DNA of 64,000 nt, taken from Lactobacillus sp. CBA3606. Its GTDB lineage: Bacteria; Bacillota; Bacilli; Lactobacillales; Lactobacillaceae. Under the pieces are notes generated by a model, which searched no databases, was not told the origin of the DNA, and worked only from the letters and a program-made list of their open reading frames with translations. Below, piece after piece: positions 37,376 through 47,717 of this stretch. The position numbers and the translations under genes are program-made. The stretch is from NCBI RefSeq assembly GCF_002970935.1, contig NZ_CP027194.1, positions 1,302,001 to 1,366,000 on the forward strand, written 5' to 3'. Numbering within the stretch: position 1 is the first letter of the stretch; each line of letters opens with the position of its first letter.

Positions 37376-37390
37376 TATAATTAATCAAAC

Positions 37391-37440
37391 GCAAAAAAGC
37401 ACTAATGAACTGACCAAAAGTTCAGTTCATTAGCACTTTT
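37391..37440 (-). terminator. Terminator of the large phosphatase-like surface protein
   Basis: AGCACTAATGAACTGA (37398-37413) pairs with TCAGTTCATTAGCACT (37422-37437), partly by G-U pairs, with a T6 run on the minus strand. Confidence 0.85.
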
Positions 37441-37482
37441 ACAATTAAATTAACTTAAAACTAATACTAATTAATGGAGTAT

Positions 37483-40400
37483 TTAATGTTGCCGCCGCCA
37501 CCAAGCTAACCAGCCAAGACTGATTGCTAATAAGGCACCACCCACAATCGCTAACGTTGATTGTACTTGTTCACTAGTCTGTGGTAACCAACCATGATTA
37601 TTTTTTGACGAATGTGACTTAGTCGGGGTATTAGACTTTTCGGAGCTATCATTGATTTTCTTATCATCGTCTCCTGGAATTTCAAGTTGACCATTACTGC
37701 CACTAGATTTGGTTCCACCATCACCTGCGCCTGAATGGCCTGGTACTTGACCGTTACTGCTTGAACTAGAAGTGCTCGACAAACTGCCTGCTTGACTGCT
37801 ACTTGAACTAGTTGAGTGCGACGAACTGCCTGCTGAACTGCTACTTGAACTGGTTAGGTACGATGAACTGCCTGCTTGACTGCTACTTGAACTAGAAGCA
37901 CTTGACGCCTGACCAGCACTAAAACTAGCGGCACTCGAAGAACTACTTGATGCTTGACTACTACTTGAACTAGATGCATTTGACGAACTACCGGCACCCG
38001 GCTTAGTTACGCCAGCACCTTGGTCTTGGTCACCAGTTATAACCGGATTATTTACTAGGTCGACTAAGATTTCTTCACCCTTAGCCGTTCCTAACATCGC
38101 TTGCTTAACAGCCATCGGTTGACTGCTCTTCGTTTTAGCCGGCATCAAGCTGATGGTTGCAATGTCCGACGTTGGCTGTTGATCAAAGCTTAAAACTAGC
38201 TTCAACTGATTATTTTCAATCGTTTGGCTCACAATGGTCGTCCCGGCAGCAACTTTAACCTTATCAACCGTTTGACCCGCCAGATCAATCCGCATTTCAG
38301 CCGCTCGAATGTCATGTTTTTGGCCTTGTTGGTCTAAACTTAAGGTCACCTTTTTTGTCGTTTGCGCTAACTTGATTGCTTCTACGGCACGTTTCTTTTT
38401 GGCTAAAGCCGTTTGGTCTAAGAATGCTGACTTATCAAAAACTTCGCCCAACATTTGACTAGGCTGCGGAACTTGTAAGGCATTTAAAATCAATGGGCTA
38501 ATATCAGCATTACTGCCACCCTTTAGACGTCGACCACTATCAATAGTTTCACCGCCTAAAGCTAAGAAAATATTTCGATTTGGATTAGTCTCATCTTGAC
38601 CATGATTACGACCAACACCACCATGATCCGCATTCGCTATTACTAAGGTATCGTGTTGATGACCCGTGGCAGTTAATTTATCCATTACCTTTTTGAATAA
38701 GCCATCATATTGCGCATACTGTTGCCAGTAATTATCGTTATACCAGCCTTTACTATGTCCTTGACCGTCCATATAATCACTTTGCATATAAACTAAAGAC
38801 GTATTCGCAAATTCTGGTTTACCAATATAATCAGCAACATCATCAAAGGATTTTAATTTTTCAGAGGGTTGCGTCATCACGGCAGCATCCGGTTCCGTAA
38901 TCCCATTTAAGATTGGTCGCCACTCAGCAAAGGCTGCTAAACCCTGGGTCGGATTATGTTGTTGTAACACTTTAAAGATTGATGGAAATTGGGCAACTGG
39001 TTGATTGAAGTCGGCAAAGTATTCTTTTCCCGCTGATGAATTAGTTGCTTGATACCCCTTAGGTAACGTTCCCCAAGCACGACCATGTAACATGGAAACA
39101 TAATTTTGAGCTGAAATGGTTGGCACGACTGCTTGGGCATCAGTACTCATTGCAAATTGTTTATTGAATAAATCTAAAGTATACGTATTTTTACGTTTGG
39201 CTAAAATGGTTGGATCAGTCGTCCACACGGGACGGTCAGCATCCGATTTTGCATAGTACATCCCTTGTGGATTCCACGGATTACCACCACCATCCGTTGT
39301 CAAAACAATGACATGCTTATATGGTTTGATTTCACTTTGCTTGGCAACGGCTGCTTGTTGGTCTTTCGGCGCTAATGCGACGTCACCGACCCCAATCACA
39401 CCGTCACCGTTATAATCTTGGCTAGCTTTAGCTTGAATCGTGATGGGTTGATCGGCATTTAACTTCATTGTGGCATCCGTACTGGTTAACTTCATCGTTG
39501 TCGTGCCACTGGCCTTAGCCTTAAAATTAAGATGCGCTAAACGGGTTGCCCCATATTGTCGAAAATCATCCGTTGCTAATTTCGCAGTGGTTGTGATACG
39601 AACTTGTCCAGGCGCAAGCTTAGTGACCGTTGTCTGCGCACCAGCCAAAGTTTGATTTGCATCGACAAATTCAAACTTGGCTGCATCATAATTCACATCG
39701 ACTGTCACAGCATCCGCATCACCCGCAACTGCTGCACGCGCATGCACATTCAAGCCATAAGTATGCCCATTAACCACTGATTTAGCACCGACCAGCTTCG
39801 ATTCAACCACTTGTTGCGTTGCAACTTCGGTTTCTTTTTTATCAGTCTGCGCCGTTTGATTCAACTGACTAACTTCACTATCAGATAAACTGCGATCATA
39901 TAATCGCGCAGTTTTAATTGCGCCGGTCATCGGCATTTGGACCCGTTGGTTAGTCCCACTGTCGCCACCCAACACAAAGTTATTCACTTGCGTCCCTTGG
40001 GCAAACTTTAATTCTCCAGGTGCTGCCTTTTGGGCAACCAGTTGACCATCTAGATACAACTTGACCACTTGTTGGGCCTTATCATATACCCCAACTGCAT
40101 GCACCCAGTGACCTTGACGAAATGGCGCTTGCGGTGTTTTGTAGCTACCGCCAACATGCGCAAAGAAAGTCACTTGGCCGTTTTCAACGCCAAGCCCTAG
40201 GCCACCACTTTCCTGATTTGAAAAAATATCGTGCTCACCAGTCGTACTCCCATCGTATTTAAAATAAGCCTCAATTGCCATCCCATTAGCTAATTGCGCA
40301 TATCGGTCTGGTGTAAATGGCATTAAGAAACCGGATTGTCCATCAAATTGAGCAACGGGACCCGTCATGGTCGCATCGAGACCTAACTTAGGTTGACCAC

Positions 40401-40611
40401 TGGTTAAGAAAGCAAGTTGGGGCTGAGCCAAGTCGCGCGGTAATGATTGTGAAAAGTCAGCGTCCATCACCCGATGCTGGGTTAATCCAGCTGGGTTAGT
40501 TGTGAGCTGCGTCGTCGGTACGACATGCGTTGTCGCCGCAATCACCGGGGTTAACGTCGTCGTTAAAATGGCGGAACAGGTTAAGGCAGTTATCAGGACA
40601 CGGGGCTTCAT
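37483..40611 (-). CDS. LPxTG-anchored LamG-cohesin-EF-hand-phosphatase surface protein
   Basis: A 1042-residue wall protein (ATG 40611; GTG 40623 possible). Domains in order: signal peptide (1-26); LamG/concanavalin-like jelly roll (about 45-245); cohesin-like domain (about 275-395, VTVDVNYDAAKFEFVD and ARLAHLNFKAKASG-type strands); one EF-hand or dockerin-like loop DYNGDGVIGVGDVA at about 399-412; an alkaline-phosphatase superfamily domain (about 430-725) with TTDGGGNPW, a Thr in VVPTISAQNY as candidate nucleophile, and NADHGGVGRNHG as metal site; a further beta region; a Ser-rich stalk (about 890-965); and the sortase motif LPQTS at about 1009 with a membrane span and WWRRQH. The enzyme should hydrolyse phosphate or phosphodiester bonds outside the cell; the substrate is unknown. 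It is its own transcription unit, upstream of the csc trio. Confidence 0.88.
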   Translation of the reverse strand: MKPRVLITALTCSAILTTTLTPVIAATTHVVPTTQLTTNPAGLTQHRVMDADFSQSLPRDLAQPQLAFLTSGQPKLGLDATMTGPVAQFDGQSGFLMPFTPDRYAQLANGMAIEAYFKYDGSTTGEHDIFSNQESGGLGLGVENGQVTFFAHVGGSYKTPQAPFRQGHWVHAVGVYDKAQQVVKLYLDGQLVAQKAAPGELKFAQGTQVNNFVLGGDSGTNQRVQMPMTGAIKTARLYDRSLSDSEVSQLNQTAQTDKKETEVATQQVVESKLVGAKSVVNGHTYGLNVHARAAVAGDADAVTVDVNYDAAKFEFVDANQTLAGAQTTVTKLAPGQVRITTTAKLATDDFRQYGATRLAHLNFKAKASGTTTMKLTSTDATMKLNADQPITIQAKASQDYNGDGVIGVGDVALAPKDQQAAVAKQSEIKPYKHVIVLTTDGGGNPWNPQGMYYAKSDADRPVWTTDPTILAKRKNTYTLDLFNKQFAMSTDAQAVVPTISAQNYVSMLHGRAWGTLPKGYQATNSSAGKEYFADFNQPVAQFPSIFKVLQQHNPTQGLAAFAEWRPILNGITEPDAAVMTQPSEKLKSFDDVADYIGKPEFANTSLVYMQSDYMDGQGHSKGWYNDNYWQQYAQYDGLFKKVMDKLTATGHQHDTLVIANADHGGVGRNHGQDETNPNRNIFLALGGETIDSGRRLKGGSNADISPLILNALQVPQPSQMLGEVFDKSAFLDQTALAKKKRAVEAIKLAQTTKKVTLSLDQQGQKHDIRAAEMRIDLAGQTVDKVKVAAGTTIVSQTIENNQLKLVLSFDQQPTSDIATISLMPAKTKSSQPMAVKQAMLGTAKGEEILVDLVNNPVITGDQDQGAGVTKPGAGSSSNASSSSSSQASSSSSSAASFSAGQASSASSSSSSQAGSSSYLTSSSSSSAGSSSHSTSSSSSQAGSLSSTSSSSSNGQVPGHSGAGDGGTKSSGSNGQLEIPGDDDKKINDSSEKSNTPTKSHSSKNNHGWLPQTSEQVQSTLAIVGGALLAISLGWLAWWRRQH

Positions 40612-40756
40612 AAAATTTATCACTCCACTTAAATTTATAGTTTAATACGTTTGCTTTAAAGATAAGTTTAGTGAAACAATGTAAAGAGTAAGCCCAGAAT
40701 TATGTAAAAATCATGTATAACTTTCATATAGCTCTCAAAGAGCAGCTGAAACTAAA

Positions 40757-40801
40757 AAATAGTTACTTCAAGACGTGACAAAATTCTTGAAGTAACTATT
40801 T
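40757..40801 (-). terminator. Intrinsic terminator, copy 5 of a shared hairpin family
   Basis: AAATAGTTACTTCAAGA (40757-40773) and TCTTGAAGTAACTATTT (40785-40801) pair perfectly over 17 bp. On the minus strand it has a T6 tail and ends the AKR gene at 40854. The rest of 40624-40853 shows no gene. Confidence 0.9.
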
Positions 40802-40853
40802 AGTATCGAAAATCAGCTGGTTTCGCTTAACCCCCAACTAACTTAATTTAATC

Positions 40854-41861
40854 TTAACGTACAAAATCAGTATCCGTATCAGTCAACGCCCCAACTAACT
40901 TATGTGGCAGGTATGGTGCTTGTAAGTAGGCCACATCCGCCGCACTAAGGTGTAAGTCCAAGGCTGCGACTGCACTTTCTAAATGTGATACCTTGGTTGC
41001 ACCAATAATAGGCGCAACGACTTCGGGCTTTTGTAACAACCAAGCTAAGGCCACTTGAACCCGGGGAACGCCGTATTTATCAGCGACTTCACCGACCCGA
41101 TCCACGATTGCCCGGTCTTGTGTTTCGGTACTATCATACTTGGAACGAGCGACTTGATCGGTTTCAAAACGCTTCGTGGTTGCCGTCCAATCCCGGGTTA
41201 ACCGGCCAGACGCCAACGGACTATAGGGGGTAACCGCAATCTTTTGATCACGACAGAATGGTAACATCTCCCGTTCTTCTTCTCGATACAATAAGTTCAG
41301 ATGATCTTGCATCGAGACAAATTGCGTCCAACCATGCGCGGCCGCCACCGCTTGGGCCTGCTCAAATTGCCAAGCAAACATCGCTGATGCCCCAATATAA
41401 CGGGCCTTACCGGATTTGACTACATCATTTAAAGCGGCCATCGTTTCTTCAATTGGCGTCTGATAATCCCAGCGATGCACAATGTACAAGTCCACATAAT
41501 CCATGTTGAGTCGCTTCAAACTCTGGTCAATCTGTGACATGATTGCTTTGCGGGATAACCCCGTCGCATTGGGCCGGTTTTCAGCTGCAAAGAACACCTT
41601 CGTTGCTACGACGACTTCATCACGGTTCGCATACTTATTCAAAGCTTGGCCTAAATAAGTTTCGCTATCACCATGCGAGTACACATTCGCTGTATCAAAA
41701 AAATTAATCCCTAAATCGAGCGCTGACTTGACGACTTTAGCACTGGCATCCGCATCAATTGCCCATGGGAACATTGCGTTGCCGGGCTGACCAAAGCCCA
41801 TCGTGCCTACACATAACCGTGAAACATCTAGGCCAGTATGACCTAACTTTACATATTCCAT
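40854..41861 (-). CDS. Aldo/keto reductase, AKR11/12-like
   Basis: A 335-residue AKR: VKLGHTGLDVSRLCVGTMGFG opens the barrel. Asp and Tyr lie in INFFDTANVYSHGDSE, Lys in VVATKVFFA, and His in LYIVHRWDYQTPIEE. PIIGATKVSHLESAV completes the cofactor site. Substrate unknown. It follows the RpiR gene by 30 bp and may belong to the beta-glucoside operon, where it could act on an aldehyde released from glucosides, although that is guesswork. Confidence 0.88.
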   Translation of the reverse strand: MEYVKLGHTGLDVSRLCVGTMGFGQPGNAMFPWAIDADASAKVVKSALDLGINFFDTANVYSHGDSETYLGQALNKYANRDEVVVATKVFFAAENRPNATGLSRKAIMSQIDQSLKRLNMDYVDLYIVHRWDYQTPIEETMAALNDVVKSGKARYIGASAMFAWQFEQAQAVAAAHGWTQFVSMQDHLNLLYREEEREMLPFCRDQKIAVTPYSPLASGRLTRDWTATTKRFETDQVARSKYDSTETQDRAIVDRVGEVADKYGVPRVQVALAWLLQKPEVVAPIIGATKVSHLESAVAALDLHLSAADVAYLQAPYLPHKLVGALTDTDTDFVR

Positions 41862-41891
41862 ACAAGTAGCTTCCTTTCAAATTATGCCGTT

Positions 41892-42791
41892 CTAATCTGA
41901 GGGTGTTTCCAAAATGTCTTGAAAGCTAGCCTGGCGACCACTTTCTAGTGACCGTGAATGGTCAATCTTACTAGCCCGATTTTGACTGTAATTTAATGAA
42001 AACACCTTGGCAAATAAACTATTTAGCAAAAATAAAATAGATTCTTCGGTTGCAAAATTCGTGATTTTTGAATACAACTTTTCTTTACTTGAAATATTTA
42101 ACGTCACCGTCGCATAGTCCCGCAAATAATTATCGCCACCACTTGTTAACGCAATAATCGGCACATCATGCGGTAACAAAATTTTTAGATTACTCGTAGG
42201 ACTCACCGCTGGATTGTTGCCTGAATAGGAAATAACTAAGGCGCAATCATGCGGATTCATTGTATTGGCAATCAAACCACCCTCATCAGTCGGTGCCACC
42301 CGCGTTGATTTACCAATTGAAATCAAATTACGTTTGAAAGTTTCACCATAATAAGTATTCGGACTTGTCCCGAATATGACCACATTCTGCGCCTGAAAAA
42401 TAAGCTGTGCCGCTTGATCTAAAACATCAGGTTGTAATAAATTAACTGTTGATTTTAGACTTTCAAGTCGTAGTTGCGCTAACCGTTCAATAATCTCTAA
42501 AGTGCTAGCTTCAGCATCAAATGGAAAGTTCGGATCAACATCGCCATAGGTATTATGGTCATAGTTAGCCACTTCGTGTTCAAACGCATACATGAATTCT
42601 CGCCAGCCAGAATACCCTAAGGATTGCGCAAATCTAACAAGCGTCGGCTTTGATGTAAACGTTTCCATTGCAATTGCCTGCATCGATTGTGCTTTAATCG
42701 ATTGGCGGTGCCGCAATAAGTAATCACCAATTGTTTGGCGTGAATCATTTTTTTGATGGGTCACTTCTTCAATCTTTTGATAAAGATACAC
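41892..42791 (-). CDS. MurR/RpiR family regulator with SIS domain
   Basis: The GTG at 42791, eight bases behind GGAGG, gives 299 residues. The N-terminal HTH_6 domain has AMETFTSKPTLVRFAQSLGYSGWREF as recognition region. The SIS domain (about 120-260) has QNVVIFGTSPNTYYGETF and CALVISYSGNNPAVSP, which bind phosphorylated sugars. It should sense a sugar phosphate from the PTS operon upstream and control it. Gap of 83 bp behind the 6-phospho-beta-glucosidase gene. Confidence 0.9.
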   Translation of the reverse strand: MYLYQKIEEVTHQKNDSRQTIGDYLLRHRQSIKAQSMQAIAMETFTSKPTLVRFAQSLGYSGWREFMYAFEHEVANYDHNTYGDVDPNFPFDAEASTLEIIERLAQLRLESLKSTVNLLQPDVLDQAAQLIFQAQNVVIFGTSPNTYYGETFKRNLISIGKSTRVAPTDEGGLIANTMNPHDCALVISYSGNNPAVSPTSNLKILLPHDVPIIALTSGGDNYLRDYATVTLNISSKEKLYSKITNFATEESILFLLNSLFAKVFSLNYSQNRASKIDHSRSLESGRQASFQDILETPSD

Positions 42792-42874
42792 TCCATTTAC
42801 CTCCACTAACAGCCGTTATTATCAATTTAATTATACTGCTGGTAGTAGTCTGCCTCAATTATCATGTCTAGCGA

Positions 42875-44311
<1,437 letters not shown>

Positions 44312-46165
44312 CTAAACCGTCACTGACAAAACTGCACCGGTTGGTGGTGTCGTTGGCGACTGAATCATAGCCACTGATGAATACTGGGCAGTGTTCGTAA
44401 TCACAACGGGAACTTGGGTATCGTATTTAGCCGCTTTAATCTTATCTAAATCGAATTTCAGCAGTAGTTGACCCTGTTTGACTGCTTGACCATCTTCGAC
44501 TAACGCTTCAAAATAACGCCCCTTCAAATTGACGGTATCTAAACCAATATGAATCAAAACTTCAATGCCATCTGCAGACACTAACCCAATCGCATGTTTA
44601 GTTGGGAAAATCGTTAACACTTTGCCGTCAAATGGCGCTTTGACTTCACCTTTAGTCGGCTGAATCGCAAATCCCTTCCCCAACGCTTCCGAAGCAAATG
44701 CTTCATCATGAACCGCACTCAATGGGATAATCCGCCCCGGAACGGGACTAATCAATGCGCCATTATGCATCACTGGTTGTTCAGCAATACTTGGTTCTTT
44801 TTCATATTTGAAGCTTAAAATATAAGTTAAGACACCACTCACAACGAAGGAAATCACTAACGCAATAATAATATTCCAAAAGAACTGCATCGTATTGTTG
44901 CCAATATATAAAAGCACTGCTGGTAATCCTGACGATCCGGTCGCAAATCGATGGGTATGGGTTAACCCCGCGAACAAGCCACCGGCACCGCCACCAATCA
45001 TGGCGGCAACTAACGGGTATTTTTTAGGTAAATTAACTCCATATAATGTTGGTTCAGTAATGCCCATGTAGGCGGTAATTGAACCAGAGGTGGCTAATTG
45101 TTGCATCTTCTTATCTTTAGTCCGCCATGCGACCACTGCTGAAGCTGTCGCTTGCGCAATATTTGAACACAAGCAACCGGGACCAAAGATACTATCATAA
45201 CCGGTTTGTGCCATCTGCATGACCCCTAATGGTGCCACCCCGTTGTGTAACCCAAACATCACCATAATTGGTAAGAAACCACCGATTAGGACTGCCGGTA
45301 ACCAACTAATATTGACACTTAAGTAATTAAAGAAAGTCGCTAAGTAACCACCTAAAATACTACCGAGTGGGCCCAAGACGGAAAAGGCCAGCGTTCCCAT
45401 AATTAAAAACGTTAACATTGGGACAAAGACTAGCTCTACGGCTTTAGGAATCAACCGCGTGAGCCATTTTTCAACATAAGACTGTACAAAAATAATTAAT
45501 AGAATCGGAATAACAGAAGACGCATAGCTGGTTAACGTCAATGGAATAACCCCAAACAAATGAACCGCATGACCGGCTGTCACCAGACTATTCCAATCTG
45601 GATGCATCATAATTGCAGCGACTGCGAGGGCCAAAACCGGATTGCACTTTAACTTCTGCGCTTCCGTTACTGCTAAAATCATCGGCAAAAAATAGAAGAC
45701 CCCATCAGCAAACATATTTAATAAGTAGTAAGTCTGTGACTTAGTCGTAATCACTTGAAAGACAATCAACAAGGCTAATAAGGCTTTAACCATCCCAGCA
45801 CCTGATAATGCCGGAATAACGGGCTGAAAAGTACCCGCAACGAACTCAATCAAGGTATTAAAAAAGCCCTTTTTCTCGCTGGTGGTCGGCTGGTCAGTGA
45901 TTGCGGTGGCGCTAAGATTTAGTTGCTTGGCAACTTCTTCAAAAACATCGGCAACCGATGTGCCAATCACAACCTGATGAACCCCGGCATTAAAAATATA
46001 TTTGGCAACACCATCCAATTGTTCAATCGCTGCTTGGTTAACTAGGCTCCCATCAGCTAATTTAAATCTTAATCTGGTCTGACAATGATAGGCATCGGTA
46101 ATATTAGCTTTACCACCTAAATTCTCAATAACATCATGAGCTAATTGTTCATATTTCTGACTCAT
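44312..46165 (-). CDS. bglP: PTS beta-glucoside-specific EIIBCA
   Basis: This 617-residue permease phosphorylates its sugar during uptake. EIIB is first (about 1-85), with Cys28 in DAYHCQTRLRF as phosphorylation site. EIIC follows (about 100-455) with some ten membrane helices and GITEPTLYGVNLP. EIIA is last (about 475-617), with His residues in FPTKHAIG and EVLIHIGLDTV, both intact. The B-C-A order is that of BglP/BglF. ATG 46165 follows AAAGGGG. First gene of the operon, with a cre box upstream. No BglG-type RAT/antiterminator was seen. Confidence 0.94.
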   Translation of the reverse strand: MSQKYEQLAHDVIENLGGKANITDAYHCQTRLRFKLADGSLVNQAAIEQLDGVAKYIFNAGVHQVVIGTSVADVFEEVAKQLNLSATAITDQPTTSEKKGFFNTLIEFVAGTFQPVIPALSGAGMVKALLALLIVFQVITTKSQTYYLLNMFADGVFYFLPMILAVTEAQKLKCNPVLALAVAAIMMHPDWNSLVTAGHAVHLFGVIPLTLTSYASSVIPILLIIFVQSYVEKWLTRLIPKAVELVFVPMLTFLIMGTLAFSVLGPLGSILGGYLATFFNYLSVNISWLPAVLIGGFLPIMVMFGLHNGVAPLGVMQMAQTGYDSIFGPGCLCSNIAQATASAVVAWRTKDKKMQQLATSGSITAYMGITEPTLYGVNLPKKYPLVAAMIGGGAGGLFAGLTHTHRFATGSSGLPAVLLYIGNNTMQFFWNIIIALVISFVVSGVLTYILSFKYEKEPSIAEQPVMHNGALISPVPGRIIPLSAVHDEAFASEALGKGFAIQPTKGEVKAPFDGKVLTIFPTKHAIGLVSADGIEVLIHIGLDTVNLKGRYFEALVEDGQAVKQGQLLLKFDLDKIKAAKYDTQVPVVITNTAQYSSVAMIQSPTTPPTGAVLSVTV

Positions 46166-46231
46166 GTCGACGACCCCTTTCATCTTCGCTTAAACTCAGT
46201 TGTTCTTTCTATGCTTTCAAGTTACCACCCG

Positions 46232-46247
46232 GAAAAAGCGCTTTCAA
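46232..46247. promoter_or_regulatory. cre box upstream of the beta-glucoside operon
   Basis: On the minus strand the site is TTGAAAGCGCTTTTTC, close to the CcpA consensus (one mismatch near the end). It lies about 70 bp before the PTS gene. The sequence may also contain an RpiR operator, which I cannot place. Confidence 0.75.
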
Positions 46248-46351
46248 CGTTTCTTAGCGATGATGGAATCGGTTTCACTATTTCGAGTTTTAGGTCATTG
46301 CCGGTAAAACAAATTTCACTTTTACCTCCTCAATTTGACTAATAACGCCAG

Positions 46352-46400
46352 CCCGTTTTTAAGTCTAAAAAACGGGTCCGAGTTTGCCCCCGAATCCGTT
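46352..46400 (-). terminator. Terminator behind the tandem-ABM gene
   Basis: AACGGGTCCGAG (46371-46382) pairs with CCCGAATCCGTT (46389-46400) with one mismatch and two G-U pairs, followed by T6 on the minus strand. A second hairpin, CCCGTTTTT with AAAAAACGGG (46352-46375), overlaps it. Confidence 0.7.
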
Positions 46401-46414
46401 TTGGATAACCTACG

Positions 46415-47089
46415 TTACTTGTTTTCAAACTGCCAACCGCCTTGATGAACCAAAACGTCTGGCGTTAAAACTTGCATGGTTTTATTTAGCACTGCCGCCT
46501 TAGTGGCTGCGATGTAGTGCTTAAAATGAGCCGTCTGACAATGGTCGTCATACGCTTGCGGACTTTGATAGACCTCAAAGAACACCCACTTAGTCGGTTC
46601 AGCGGTAACTCGGGCAGCGTACATAATCAGTACCCCAGCTTCGACCGCCATCGCCTGCTTCATTTCGGCCACAACACTGGCCTTAAAGGTTAACGCTAAG
46701 GCTGCCTGAACGTCAACGGTAACTAACCGCACTGACAAAGCATTGTCATTAATGGCTTGATAGGGAGCCGTCGCTTGCAACAACAATTCCGGTGTCAAAG
46801 GGGTTGCTTGCTGTTGCGTGACCACTTGTCCGGCCACTTCACGAAAAGCTTTAAACTGCTCTGAAGCTGCATGAATCGTATAACTAGCATCATCGCGGTA
46901 CACTTCAATGACGACATTATCGGCACCCAATGCATCCGTATGAGCGGTATACATCGCTAAGGTCCCCGCCTCTTGTTGCATTGAAGTCGTTAGATTGTGT
47001 TGGCCAACCCGAGCTAAAGCTGGCTGATCTTTCGGTGCAATCGACAATTTAAATAAGCGCATCAATGGCGCTGTGGTTAATGAGTCCAT
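46415..47089 (-). CDS. Tandem antibiotic-biosynthesis-monooxygenase (ABM) domain protein
   Basis: ATG 47089 is nine bases behind AAAGGAAG; the longer frame to 47239 overlaps the acetyltransferase gene and is rejected. The 224-residue product holds two ABM (dimeric alpha/beta barrel) domains. Each has the pattern MYxA-x(n)-EVYxxxxxYxxHxxxxxFK: VVIEVYRDDASYTIHAASEQFK and VFFEVYQSPQAYDDHCQTAHFK. Usually a single domain dimerises to act as quinol monooxygenase or as a stress protein, so the fusion may form a barrel within one chain. It lies 19 bp behind the acetyltransferase gene. Confidence 0.8.
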   Translation of the reverse strand: MDSLTTAPLMRLFKLSIAPKDQPALARVGQHNLTTSMQQEAGTLAMYTAHTDALGADNVVIEVYRDDASYTIHAASEQFKAFREVAGQVVTQQQATPLTPELLLQATAPYQAINDNALSVRLVTVDVQAALALTFKASVVAEMKQAMAVEAGVLIMYAARVTAEPTKWVFFEVYQSPQAYDDHCQTAHFKHYIAATKAAVLNKTMQVLTPDVLVHQGGWQFENK

Positions 47090-47108
47090 CTTAGTTGACT
47101 TCCTTTCA

Positions 47109-47693
47109 TTAGACCAATGGGGCCAACGGTTTGATAACTTTAGCTGGCACACCACCAACAATCGTGTTGTCAGGAACATCTTTAACAACGACGGCGCCAG
47201 CACCAACAACAACGTTATTGCCAATATGCACACCGCCAATAATGGTTACGTTGCCACCAATCCAAACGTCACTACCAATCGTAATCGGTTTGGTCATCGT
47301 GATGAGATACTTACTACCATCTGCACGTGTGCCAAAACGTTGGCGGGCATCCAATGCATGCCCACCACAATAGAGTTTCGTATCGGGCGCAATGACGACA
47401 CGATCACCTAATGTAATCCGGTTGGAATCTTGGAACGTACAATTACCATTAATAAAAACATCATCGCCCACTTGCATATGGGCGCCATAAATCGCATTAA
47501 AGTGCCCATTGATTACAAAGCGTTCCCCCATCGCACCGAAAAATGACTGCATGGCAGCTTGCCGTTTTTCCATATCCGTAGCCGTATTAATGGTCGCTAA
47601 TAACCCTTTGCCGCGACTGATTAAGCCTTGGAGTTCTGCATCTCGATAATCATAATCTTGACCAGCTAATAATTTTTCATGTTCTGTCATCAT
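47109..47693 (-). CDS. Maltose/sugar O-acetyltransferase (hexapeptide repeat)
   Basis: A 194-residue left-handed beta-helix acetyltransferase of the Maa/LacA/NodL group. MTEHEKLLAGQDYDYRDAEL is the usual start. The hexapeptide repeats (about 70-185) include IGSDVWIGGNVTIIGGVHIG and ends with VPAKVIKPL. The catalytic His is in LYCGGHALDARQR. It transfers acetyl from acetyl-CoA to a sugar hydroxyl; the sugar is unknown. ATG 47693 or 47690 with AAAGGA. Confidence 0.92.
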   Translation of the reverse strand: MMTEHEKLLAGQDYDYRDAELQGLISRGKGLLATINTATDMEKRQAAMQSFFGAMGERFVINGHFNAIYGAHMQVGDDVFINGNCTFQDSNRITLGDRVVIAPDTKLYCGGHALDARQRFGTRADGSKYLITMTKPITIGSDVWIGGNVTIIGGVHIGNNVVVGAGAVVVKDVPDNTIVGGVPAKVIKPLAPLV

Positions 47694-47717
47694 TATTTAT
47701 CATCCTTTATCGTTAGA

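Noticed and set aside
37750-38000. Possible tandem repeat or CRISPR-like array
   Set aside because: It is the Ser-rich stalk coding region of the LPxTG protein, with irregular codon repeats and no spacers.
46320-46350. Possible ORF upstream of the PTS operon (46145-46342, plus strand)
   Set aside because: No ribosome site and it covers the cre box and promoter.
47090-47239. Long N-terminal extension of the tandem ABM protein
   Set aside because: It overlaps the acetyltransferase gene, and a good ribosome site sits at 47089.
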